Positions 43,633 through 51,217 of a stretch of 64,000 nt of DNA are shown one piece after another. Source of the stretch: Reddybacter sp041277045 (GTDB lineage Bacteria > Pseudomonadota > Gammaproteobacteria > Pseudomonadales > Porticoccaceae); assembly GCA_041277045.1 (NCBI GenBank), contig JBGFSY010000002.1:186001-250000 (forward strand). Direction: 5' to 3'. The notes below the pieces were generated by a model, which was not told the DNA's origin, ran no database searches, and saw only the letters and a list, made by a program, of their open reading frames with translations. A program made the translations under genes and the position numbers. The stretch's first letter is position 1. Each line of letters starts with the position of its first letter.

Positions 43633-44604
43633 ATGAAAATAGTACTGTGCCGGCAAGGTTTTAGCGTTATACAAAAAATGCTGCAGGGCCTTTTACCCGA
43701 TGACGAGATTGTCTGCTGTGGGCCTGAAGAGATCACTAGTGTGGGTAAAGATGCCGATGTACTGATTCCCGCCATCACCCCGCTCGGCGAAGTAGAATTG
43801 TCCCTGCCCAAACTCCAGTTGGTGCAACAATTTGGCGCGGGGCTGGATGCTGTTGATATTCCCACCGCCAGTAAAAATGCGGTTTACGTGGCCAATGTGC
43901 CAGCTGCTGACACGGGCAATGCCGAGTCCGTTGCCGAGGTGGCGGTGATGTTAATGCTGACCCTAGCTCGACAATTCCCCAAAGCGCAGCAGAACATTCG
44001 TGACGGTGTGGTTGCCAGCCCCACGGGGTGGTCGCTGAAAGGGCGCACGGCGCTGATTGTTGGCTACGGTGGCATAGGACATGAGGTGGCACGCAGGCTC
44101 AGTGGTTTTGAAATGGAGGTGCTTGCCGTATCGCGCAGTGGGCCTAAAAATACTGAGGAAGAGCAGGCCATCCCCCTGACCCAGCACAGCAGTGGTGAGG
44201 CTTTGCACGAACTGTTGCCCCGTGCGGACTTTGTCATTCTCGCGACACCTCTGAATGATGATACGCGAGGTTTGATGGGTTCTACTGAATTTACTCTAAT
44301 GAAGCCGACTGCCTTTGTTGTTAACGTGGCTCGAGGTGGGGTGATCGACTACACGGCGCTATTAAATGCCCTGAAAAACAAGAAAATTTCCGGTGCCGGA
44401 CTCGACGTGTTCTGGCAAGAGCCGGTCGATCCGAGTGATCCACTATTCGATCATAACGTGATTGCCACGCCCCATATTGGCGGGGCAACGGATCTCAGCT
44501 TCAAGGGTATCGCCAGCAAAGTGGCCGAAAATATTCGTCGTTTGGGGCGTGCTGAAATACCCGTCAATTGTGTCAATGCCAACGATTGCCGTAGTGCTGA
44601 TTAA
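43633..44604 (+). CDS. D-isomer-specific 2-hydroxyacid dehydrogenase
   Basis: This 323-residue NAD(P)-dependent dehydrogenase is related to phosphoglycerate and glyoxylate/hydroxypyruvate reductases. It shows the Rossmann motif ALIVGYGGIGHEVARRL, the catalytic arginine in VNVARGGVIDY, the glutamate in DVFWQEPVDPSDPLF, and the histidine in VIATPHIGGATD. NAESVAEVAVMLMLTLAR is also family-typical. The start is ATG 43633 behind GGGAAGG; the frame is open from 43582 but without family support. The exact substrate is undetermined. It ends 8 bp before the broken DUF4124-glutaredoxin gene, with which it may be co-transcribed. Confidence 0.9.
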   Translation: MKIVLCRQGFSVIQKMLQGLLPDDEIVCCGPEEITSVGKDADVLIPAITPLGEVELSLPKLQLVQQFGAGLDAVDIPTASKNAVYVANVPAADTGNAESVAEVAVMLMLTLARQFPKAQQNIRDGVVASPTGWSLKGRTALIVGYGGIGHEVARRLSGFEMEVLAVSRSGPKNTEEEQAIPLTQHSSGEALHELLPRADFVILATPLNDDTRGLMGSTEFTLMKPTAFVVNVARGGVIDYTALLNALKNKKISGAGLDVFWQEPVDPSDPLFDHNVIATPHIGGATDLSFKGIASKVAENIRRLGRAEIPVNCVNANDCRSAD

Positions 44605-44612
44605 TTAAGCTT

Positions 44613-45119
44613 ATGAAAATACTCAGTAGTATTTATGGTGATTTCACCTCGCTTGCAACGAAGTTGCTTGCCATTTTCTTTTTGTTAGCAGGTTTGTCTG
44701 CCCATGGGGAAATCTATAAGTGGACTGATGAGAAAGGCCGGGTTCTTTTTTCTGATAAGGCGCCCGAGACAGGTGTGGCCGAATCTATTAGTGATCAATT
44801 AATTATTAATTCTTATTAGGGTACTGAAGTTACAACGACCGACTTTCTTGATCAGAGAGATGCCGATCGCAGAGAAAAAGAGCGACTTAACCGCCCCAGA
44901 GTAGTGATGTACAGCGCTGTATGGTGTGGTGTGTGCAAGCGTGCACGGCAGTATTTTAAAATCAAAAAAATTCCTTTCAAAGAATATGATGTCGAAACAT
45001 CGGAGAAAGGTAAAAAAGATTTTGCTCGCATGAAGGGCCGCGGAGTGCCGGTTATTTTGATTGGTAAAAAACGTATGAATGGCTTTAATGCCGCGCGTTT
45101 CAAGCAGATTTATGGTTAG
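44613..45119 (+). pseudogene. DUF4124-glutaredoxin protein interrupted by an in-frame TAG
   Basis: One reading frame runs from ATG 44613 to TAG 45117-45119 and is broken once, by TAG at 44817-44819. The first part (68 residues) has a signal-peptide-like segment (about 16-31, LLAIFFLLAGLSAHG) and a DUF4124 core EIYKWTDEKGRVLFSDKAP. The second part, in the same frame, is a glutaredoxin domain with the redox motif C-G-V-C in YSAVWCGVCKRA and the cis-Pro segment GVPVILIG. Intact DUF4124-glutaredoxin proteins of about 150-170 residues are common in gammaproteobacteria. Either a recent nonsense mutation, a sequencing error or read-through explains the stop. The second half could restart at GTG 44904 but would lack an export signal. 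Confidence 0.75.
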
Positions 45120-45247
45120 CTACGGATTTTTGTAATCTGATTTAAAGCACCGCAAGTAGAAATTTTAAACAGGCAAGTGCCCCCGTTAATACGCTTTATG
45201 CTGTTCCTACTATCAATCGTTTTCGCAGTGAAAGGGACACTGAGTTA

Positions 45248-45964
45248 TTAGGTATTCGCCAGTTGTTGTAAACCAGGAACATCCAATATTTCAATTTCTT
45301 TTTTATCGACGGCGAGAATTTTTTGCTTTTGAAAGCGGCTGAAAACCCGGCTTACGGTTTCGACGGTCAGGCCCAGGAAATTGCCAATATCGGCCCGAGA
45401 CATGGGTAGACGAAAGCGAATATTCGACAGGCTGCGCTTGGCGTTGCGTGCGGAGATACTTAGTAGCAGGGTGGCGACGCGCTCTTCGGCACTGTTCTTA
45501 CTGAGCAGTGATATCAGCTGCTGGTCATTGGTGATTTCTTTGCTCATTAACTTGAAGAAATGACGCTGCAGTGATGGCAGGGTCATGCTCAACTCTTCCA
45601 TGCGACCGAAGGGGATCTCGCAAATTGCCGCTGTTTCAAGGGCGACGGCTGAGCTGATATGGTGGGTGTGGGCAATGCCGTCCATACCAAAAATTTCACC
45701 GGGTAGGTAAAAGCCGGTAACTTGCTCGATGCCCTGGTCGTTAACGCTATAGGTTTTTATTGAGCCACTGCGTACGGCGAAAACTGAGCGGAACTCATCC
45801 CCGCAATTGTAGACGTAGCTGTCTTTGTGCAGGGGGCGTCCGCGCTGGACAATATCATTAAGGCGGTCAACTTCATCGAGTTCGAGGGCGATGGGCAGAC
45901 AGAGCGCATTCATGCGGCAATCCCTGCAATTGATCTCGGCACTGTGTGGACACCGCTGCGACAT
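45248..45964 (-). CDS. fnr: FNR/Anr-type oxygen-sensing regulator
   Basis: This 238-residue Crp-family regulator should switch genes on or off when oxygen is low. Cysteines C13, C16, C22 and C115 match the four ligands of the oxygen-labile 4Fe-4S cluster in E. coli FNR. The cAMP-binding-like domain (about 25-150) is followed by the dimer helix and a helix-turn-helix (about 185-215) with GNFLGLTVETVSRVFSRFQ, whose E-SR contacts predict recognition of TTGAT-N4-ATCAA. ATG 45964 has AGAGGG at good spacing; TTG 45970 does not. The HemN-like gene lies upstream on the same strand with a short gap. Confidence 0.95.
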   Translation of the reverse strand: MSQRCPHSAEINCRDCRMNALCLPIALELDEVDRLNDIVQRGRPLHKDSYVYNCGDEFRSVFAVRSGSIKTYSVNDQGIEQVTGFYLPGEIFGMDGIAHTHHISSAVALETAAICEIPFGRMEELSMTLPSLQRHFFKLMSKEITNDQQLISLLSKNSAEERVATLLLSISARNAKRSLSNIRFRLPMSRADIGNFLGLTVETVSRVFSRFQKQKILAVDKKEIEILDVPGLQQLANT

Positions 45965-46049
45965 GGTCAACCCTCTGTTAATCGGTTCAGTCGACTATTG
46001 TAACCCGTTTTCGGGGCTTTGATGTAGCCAATCGCTTTCAGAGATTTAG

Positions 46050-47234
46050 TTATGTGCAGAGGGGCTCGAAGAGCTTGTCGCAGATGGATGAGAGGTTGAG
46101 GATGCCGTTTTCGCTGAGCTTTAACTGATTGGCACCTTGCTCTAGCCATGTCAGGGGTATTATCGAGGTGAGTTGCTGGTGCAGCTGGGTGGGCAAGGGC
46201 TTTACCGAGTGCTGGCAGAGTAAGCTTTGAATGATTTCAAAGTTGGTTTGTTTATCTGCGGGTAAGCAAAAGCTACTTTGTACGGGTAATTTTTTTTCGG
46301 CCAGCAAGGCTATATATTGCTCACTGGATGGCGTGCTGTACTGATAACCATCACTGTAAAAGCTGAGCGCGCCAACGCCAAAACCAAGCCATGAGGAAAT
46401 GCGTTTGGCCAGATAGCCCCAGGGCGTCGCCTCAATTTTAATTTGATGCTGCAAACCCCCAATTGAGTGAGAGGGTGCAAAAAAATTATTGTTGCCGCAG
46501 GTCCTCCATGCACAATCACGGAAATGACTGTTGATGCGGGCCAGCTGATTTTGACAGGCTAGCTTGTCCTGCAGAGTGACCGGCCCACTTTTCTGACTCA
46601 AGACCTCAATATGGGTGCAGTGGGAGTCTTGCAGTAAATTGAGTAAGCGGTTGAGAAAATCATCGTGAGTCTGGTCACTAAATTTGATCACACAACTGAG
46701 ATCGAATGATTTGTAGTCGGTCAACATTTGCAGGGCGGCTTCAATTTTTGACAGACTGCGATCGCAGCTGGCAACACCGGCATCAATATTGAGCTTTATA
46801 GCGTTAAAGTTTAAGCCCTTAATAAGGGCCAAGTTATTCTTATCCAGCTCCATGGGTGTCACCACCATACCGCGAGTTGATCCCTCTTGCTGGTGGGTAA
46901 AGTGGCTGCTGAGACGAAAGCATAATTCGGTGATGGCCTCGGGTGAAAATTGTTGCAGTGGGCTGCCGAGCCACCAAACGGATGCCACCGGTTGATGACG
47001 GTTGTAGAATGAACGCCGCAGAGCGAGCTCCTGACAAATCAGGTGCTCGTAGTCGTCAACGCGCAGCTGGGGGGAGTAAATATTGATGCCAATTTGCGCT
47101 ATGCTGCTCAGTTTGGGATCGTCTGTCTCTGCTACTACAGGTGCTCCAGTATTGCTTTCATAGAGGGGAAACAGCGAGGATTTAAAGCCGGTTGTTAGGG
47201 AGCGCTGAATTTGGGAGTGGCTAAAGTTTGTCAT
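46050..47234 (-). CDS. HemN-like protein without radical-SAM cysteines
   Basis: This 394-residue protein aligns with HemN (oxygen-independent coproporphyrinogen III oxidase) through most of its length: YEHLICQELALRRSF and SVWWLGSPLQQFSPEAI correspond to the HemN region before and including LHWGGGTPTYL, while LGFGVGALSFYSDG and LPADKQTNFEIIQSLLCQH match the C-terminal part. The cluster-binding C-x3-C-x2-C segment of HemN (VHIPFCHKLCYFCGC in E. coli) is missing: GINIYSPQLRVDDYEH passes directly across that site. The GGGTP motif that positions SAM is degraded to LGSPL. It therefore cannot be a normal radical-SAM enzyme. It lies just upstream of fnr on the same strand, as hemN does in many gammaproteobacteria. 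Confidence 0.8.
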   Translation of the reverse strand: MTNFSHSQIQRSLTTGFKSSLFPLYESNTGAPVVAETDDPKLSSIAQIGINIYSPQLRVDDYEHLICQELALRRSFYNRHQPVASVWWLGSPLQQFSPEAITELCFRLSSHFTHQQEGSTRGMVVTPMELDKNNLALIKGLNFNAIKLNIDAGVASCDRSLSKIEAALQMLTDYKSFDLSCVIKFSDQTHDDFLNRLLNLLQDSHCTHIEVLSQKSGPVTLQDKLACQNQLARINSHFRDCAWRTCGNNNFFAPSHSIGGLQHQIKIEATPWGYLAKRISSWLGFGVGALSFYSDGYQYSTPSSEQYIALLAEKKLPVQSSFCLPADKQTNFEIIQSLLCQHSVKPLPTQLHQQLTSIIPLTWLEQGANQLKLSENGILNLSSICDKLFEPLCT

Positions 47235-47318
47235 TTAGATTGCTGGGTGAGCCATTAATGGTCACTTTTACCATAATATTATGAGTGCTGACTTTAGAGG
47301 GCATTGCCAGCGGTGCAT

Positions 47319-47332
47319 ATGACTTGTATCAA
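47319..47332. promoter_or_regulatory. Possible FNR/Anr box
   Basis: ATGAC-TTGT-ATCAA resembles the FNR consensus TTGAT-N4-ATCAA: the right half is perfect and the left half matches 3 of 5. It lies about 85 bp upstream of the HemN-like gene and 115 bp upstream of the stress-protein gene, in their shared divergent promoter region. FNR itself is encoded nearby. Confidence 0.35.
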
Positions 47333-47446
47333 AGGGCTTATCGTCGTTGCTATATTAAGCGACTTGAATTGATATGCTCAGGCTTGATACCTTAGTTAAG
47401 CGGCACTCTGTTATCCATACGCTACAGATAATAAATGGAGTCATCG

Positions 47447-48316
47447 ATGGAAAATATACTGGCGGTAATAACCCACTGGGACGATGCCGAGGCGGTTCTC
47501 GCCGAGGCTGAAAAGCTCGCCGCACGCTTTCATACCGACCTCGAGCTGCTAGTGCCAGTGCATGATCAACTCGGTGAGTTAAGTAAATACCTTAACTTTC
47601 AGGACCTTAGTCAGTTGCAGGCGGAAATAGTCGCTGCCGAAAGATCCCGTCTTGATAGCCTGTGCGCGGGTAAAAACTATCGCCTGCATGTGGAGTGGAC
47701 GACTAAAGTACGCGCCACTATTGTCGAAAAAGCCCAGAGTTATGGTGCCGGTTTAATTGTCATGATGGCTAGTCACGATCCGGTTTTGTCGGTCTTGATT
47801 CATGCCCCCGATGACTGGCACCTATTTCGTGATACGCCTTGCCCGGTGCTGGCGATGGTGAAAGAGAGAAAAGCCTGCCAGCAGGTGATAGCGGCTATTG
47901 ATGCACTGGACAACCAAGAGCCCCATCAGCAACTCACTGCGCGGCTGCTCGACAGTGCCGCTGCTCTGGCCAAGGCTGAAGCTGTCCCCCTGAAAATCTT
48001 AAGCGTAGTGCCCGACCCCGCTCTGGTTTACGCCGGTATTGTTAATGCTCCGATGAGTGGTGATTTTCTACTCGATACTATGGCCATTGCCGAAAAGAAA
48101 ACGCAGGCCCTGGTCGAACATCTGGGCATTAGCCCCGAGGCCATTGATGTTGTAACCGGGCGGGTCGAAGAGGTGGTGAGCCAGCGGGCTTCACAAAGTG
48201 ATGCCCTGCTGGTGATTGGCAATGCCGCCAATAAAGGCCTGAAGGGCTTGTTAATTGGCAATACCGCAGAGCGTATTCTGCGCGGTATGAAGACAGATAT
48301 GTTGGTCGTTAATTAG
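47447..48316 (+). CDS. Tandem universal stress protein (UspE-like)
   Basis: This 289-residue cytoplasmic protein consists of two Usp domains (about 1-140 and 145-289). The second carries the ATP-binding-type signature LLVIGNAANKGLKGLLIGNTAE; the first has LIVMMASHDPVLSVL and a degenerate end. Tandem Usp proteins of this size are of the UspE kind, linked to stress survival. ATG 47447 is chosen since GGAG lies 6 bp upstream; the in-frame ATG 47435 overlaps that site. In pseudomonads several usp genes are Anr-controlled, and a candidate FNR box lies upstream here. Its stop is 3 bp from the convergent msrA stop. Confidence 0.88.
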   Translation: MENILAVITHWDDAEAVLAEAEKLAARFHTDLELLVPVHDQLGELSKYLNFQDLSQLQAEIVAAERSRLDSLCAGKNYRLHVEWTTKVRATIVEKAQSYGAGLIVMMASHDPVLSVLIHAPDDWHLFRDTPCPVLAMVKERKACQQVIAAIDALDNQEPHQQLTARLLDSAAALAKAEAVPLKILSVVPDPALVYAGIVNAPMSGDFLLDTMAIAEKKTQALVEHLGISPEAIDVVTGRVEEVVSQRASQSDALLVIGNAANKGLKGLLIGNTAERILRGMKTDMLVVN

Positions 48317-48319
48317 TTT

Positions 48320-48970
48320 TTAGGGCTGGTCGTAGGCCTTGCCCCAAAGCTGTAGCAGGCGTTGTTTGCGACCACAATTCCAACTGTAAAACTTATAGCG
48401 CTTCGGATTCTTTTGATAGTAGTTCTGATGGTAGCCCTCGGCAGGATAGAACTGGCTGGCTGCACTAATCGCCGTTTGCACAGGTGCAGATAGCGTATCA
48501 CTCGCATCTAGCCGTTGCTTACTCTTTTCAGCCAGCTCGCGTTGTTGATCGCTGGTGTAAAAAACCTCACTACGGTACTGACTGCCTCGGTCGCAGAACT
48601 GCCCGCCGCCGTCGACGGGATCAATGTTTTTCCAGAAGGTTGTTAACAGTTCTTCGTAAGTGATTTTGTCAGGGTTATAGACAATTTTTAGTGCCTCGGT
48701 ATGGCCTGTTGTACCACTGGATACCTGTTTGTAGCTCGGTTCGGCCACCGTGCCGCCGATATAGCCTGAGGTGGTAGAGATAATGCCATCCAGTGCATCA
48801 AAGGGCGGCTCCATACACCAGAAACAACCACCGGCAAAAATAGCTTGCTGATTTGTAGTGCCGGATTCTGTACCTGCTGAAAGTGACGTTGTACAGGACA
48901 CTGCAAGAATGACTAACAGGCGGCCCAGCGTTTGTTTAAGTGTATCGTTGATGTCTCGTCCTGTAATCAT
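48320..48970 (-). CDS. msrA: Peptide-methionine (S)-S-oxide reductase MsrA, probable lipoprotein
   Basis: MsrA reduces methionine-S-sulfoxide in proteins. The catalytic motif is AGGCFWCMEPPF with C49; GYIGGTVAEPSYKQVSSGTTGH, CDRGSQYRS and the late cysteine in SWNCG (probable resolving residue) follow the family. The N-terminus is not typical of cytoplasmic MsrA: a basic start, a hydrophobic stretch LGRLLVILAVSC and C26 in a lipobox-like context (LAVSC) suggest export and lipid attachment, so the enzyme would protect periplasmic proteins. The 216-residue length includes this extension. The start is ATG 48970. Confidence 0.92.
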   Translation of the reverse strand: MITGRDINDTLKQTLGRLLVILAVSCTTSLSAGTESGTTNQQAIFAGGCFWCMEPPFDALDGIISTTSGYIGGTVAEPSYKQVSSGTTGHTEALKIVYNPDKITYEELLTTFWKNIDPVDGGGQFCDRGSQYRSEVFYTSDQQRELAEKSKQRLDASDTLSAPVQTAISAASQFYPAEGYHQNYYQKNPKRYKFYSWNCGRKQRLLQLWGKAYDQP

Positions 48971-49202
48971 GTTGGATCTATGCCCGTTCGCTGACTGTAA
49001 ATGGTTCGATGGATTTGTTGGTAAAACGTTCCCTGTGGAAAGCGGGTTTACCCCCCCCTCTAAGAATTAAGAATAGGCAAGCCTGAGTATCTATAGATAG
49101 ATCATAAACTCGGATGCTTCAACTTGCTAGATGCTTGTTTTGAGACGCCATTAGCCATATCTGGTTATTATGATTCTTCTAAAAATAAAAAAGGAAATAA
49201 AA

Positions 49203-49643
49203 ATGACTTCTATAGAAGCACGTCTTCAAGTACTTGAAGACAAAGATGCCATTCGTGAGTTAACGGCCAAATATTGTTATGCCGTGGTACGACAAGATTC
49301 TCAAGCATTGCTCAATATGTTTGCCGAAGACGGTGAGTTCCACATGCCACCGCAGTTTGATTTTCGTGGTCGGGAGCAATTAGCCGAGTTTTATCAGGAC
49401 AAAATTGAAGAGGTTGGCCCCAAACCCTTTATCCAAAACCATGTTATTTAGGTTGATGGTGATACAGCCACAGGTAACTGTGCGGTTGAAATTCGTCTGG
49501 TTGACGAAGGCCGGGCCTTTACCGCTTGCGGTCATTACGATGATATTTACCGGCGCGTCAATGGCGAGTGGAAGTTCGCCCGGCGCGATTTTGAACTCTA
49601 TCATTGGGTGCCCCTGGCAGAGGGCTGGGCGGGCCCGGTTTAG
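49203..49643 (+). pseudogene. SnoaL-like protein interrupted by an in-frame TAG
   Basis: From ATG 49203 (AAGGA upstream) the frame codes for a SnoaL_4-type protein: DKDAIRELTAKYCYAVVRQD, a helix-rich start, FAEDGEFHMPPQFDFRGREQL, then QNHVI and TAG at 49449-49451. In the same frame the expected second half follows: VDGDTATGNCAVEIRLVDEG, HYDDIYRRVNGEWKFARRDF and TAG at 49641-49643. A single nonsense change in an otherwise normal gene of about 146 codons is the simplest reading. SnoaL-fold proteins include polyketide cyclases, dehydratases and many proteins of unknown role. Read-through or a sequencing error are the alternatives. Confidence 0.8.
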
Positions 49644-49707
49644 TCATTTTTGTGCGGTGCATTCTTTTTCGAGGTGAATAAGTGCAATGACGGCTGTTAA
49701 TGGATGG

Positions 49708-49749
49708 ATTCAACATCTGGGCTAAAATAATAGAACCCAGATGTTGAAT
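49708..49749. repeat. Perfect 14-bp inverted repeat
   Basis: ATTCAACATCTGGG (49708-49721) is the exact complement of CCCAGATGTTGAAT (49736-49749), with a 14-base AT-rich spacer. No T-run follows on either strand, so it is not a standard intrinsic terminator. It lies between two disrupted genes. Confidence 0.85.
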
Positions 49750-49797
49750 GAAATGCCCAGCAATTATTCAAACTCGCAGCGTTTTTACAGCCTGTTT

Positions 49798-50177
49798 TTA
49801 GTGCTTGCCCCCCTTCTTACAGCCTCTTTTCTTGCCGTGTCCGGCAGGCAGGACATCAAAAATATAGCCTGCAATTATCTTGCGAGTTGCAGCATTAATA
49901 GCCTGCGGGGGCATGAGGCCAAATTTTTCCACCGCATGGTGGCATTGGCGTCGGGGGTCTTCACCCAGGCAGAGACTTTTTCAATAAACTGCTCTCTTTC
50001 GGGATAGGTTTCCAGGAAATATTTTTCACCATCGCCATGGGAGGAGCCAGGCGTTTAGGGTGTGCGCCATCAACGTGAGCCTGCTTATCGCCACCGGACT
50101 TTTCTTCCGAATGCTTACCCTTGCCACCTTTGTGGGGCTAATGCAGGCCAGACAATAGTTTTTAGTGGCATTTTCAT
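49798..50177 (-). pseudogene. Frameshifted remnant of a c-type-cytochrome-like gene
   Basis: On the minus strand, reading from ATG 50177 to TAA 49800-49798, the pieces of one protein lie in different frames: KNYCLAC (a probable C-x2-C-H heme motif whose histidine is lost by a shift), HKGGKGKHSEEKSGGDKQAH ending LAPPM, then GDGEKYFLETYPEREQFIEK followed by VSAWVKTPDANATM, then AVEKFGLMPPQAINAATRKI and IAGYIFDV. The EKFGLMPPQ...IAGYIFD part is like the axial-methionine region of small c-type cytochromes. At least three frame changes are needed, so the gene is dead. The rest of 49644-50329 shows only the inverted repeat and non-coding sequence. Confidence 0.6.
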
Positions 50178-50329
50178 CTTACCGTCTCTCCCTTTGGGAG
50201 GGTGGCGAATACCCCCTCCATTTGTCATAGGCCCCATGTTCAGAGCCTATTTATAAAGCTTATGCTAAGGCAGGATTTGATCCAGGTAAGTGATGTTTAT
50301 CAATTGCTAGCTTTTGCTCTAAGAGCCAG

Positions 50330-51142
50330 TTATTTGCCTTTGTAGACCGGTGGACGTTTTTCGATAAAAGACTGCACACCCTCGGCGGCATCTTTGGTAT
50401 TGGCCAGCGCCTGCATCACCGGAATAAATTCGTCGACTGCCGCTTTGGGGCTGTCGAAGTAGTAGGCGCGAGAGCTTTGTAAGGTGGCTTGTACGGCGAG
50501 AGGTGCCTGCTTGGCGATTTCTTCCGCCAGTTCCAGGGCACGGTTAAATTCTTCGCCATCGTCGACAATTTCCTGAATGAAATTGTAACGCAAGGCCTCC
50601 TCGGCATTGAATTCATAGCCCGTTAATAGCACTTTCATGGCGTTGCCCCAGCCCGCACGCTCAACCATACGGAAGGTGGCACCGGCAGCGGCCATCACAC
50701 CGCGACCCACCTCAAGCTGGGAATAGCGAGCGCTTCTCGCCGAGACAACAATCTCTGTGGCCAGCATTAATTCGATGGCAGCGGTGTAGCAGATGCCATT
50801 CATTGCCGCGACTACCGGCTTGGTGCGAAAAGGGGGCTTTAGCGAAAAGGGATCAATACCATTGGTGGGCAAAATGGCCTCGCCATTTTTCATGGCATCG
50901 GCAAATTTTGGCAGATCGAGACCGGCGGTAAAGTGCTTGCCGTGGGCAAACAGTACGCCCACCCAGAGCTCGCTATTATTTTCTAATTCGGCGTAGGCAT
51001 CGGCCAGTTCGCTAAACATCTTTGGTGTAAAACCGTTGTATTTTTCGGGGCGGTCGATGCCGATTAAAAAAATGTTGCCGCGCACTTCGGTGCTGATTTG
51101 TCCGTCGGGGTGGCGATCGCTTTGCTCTGTGGTACTCGTCAT
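50330..51142 (-). CDS. Crotonase-family enzyme, one catalytic Glu retained
   Basis: This 270-residue crotonase-fold protein has the oxyanion-hole segments GKHFTAGLDLPKF and NGICYTAAIELMLATE, the latter without the usual glycine triplet. Of the two glutamates of rat enoyl-CoA hydratase, the first is present (E144, SQLEVGRGV) and the second is a lysine (K170, in AMKVLLTG). It is more likely an isomerase or a specialised enzyme than a standard hydratase. It is the last gene of a same-strand set with another crotonase (75-bp gap) and a Nudix hydrolase, all of which may act on CoA esters. Confidence 0.85.
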   Translation of the reverse strand: MTSTTEQSDRHPDGQISTEVRGNIFLIGIDRPEKYNGFTPKMFSELADAYAELENNSELWVGVLFAHGKHFTAGLDLPKFADAMKNGEAILPTNGIDPFSLKPPFRTKPVVAAMNGICYTAAIELMLATEIVVSARSARYSQLEVGRGVMAAAGATFRMVERAGWGNAMKVLLTGYEFNAEEALRYNFIQEIVDDGEEFNRALELAEEIAKQAPLAVQATLQSSRAYYFDSPKAAVDEFIPVMQALANTKDAAEGVQSFIEKRPPVYKGK

Positions 51143-51217
51143 TACATAAATCCTGTTGTTTGATTGATCATTGCTGATCTGTTGTTTTTAAAATGTTTAT
51201 AAAATTGAAATAACTAT

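Noticed and set aside
44817..49451. General stop-codon recoding of TAG to an amino acid
   Set aside because: Many intact genes in the window end in TAG (for example at 1434, 8300, 23693 and 26955) with normal protein C-termini, so TAG is a working stop codon.
49741..50007. 88-codon plus-strand open frame
   Set aside because: It is antisense to the frameshifted cytochrome remnant, begins inside the inverted repeat, and has no recognisable domain.
42422..50330. Genomic island or prophage
   Set aside because: Despite several broken genes there is no integrase, transposase, tRNA-associated repeat or phage gene, and housekeeping-type genes (fnr, msrA, usp) are mixed in.
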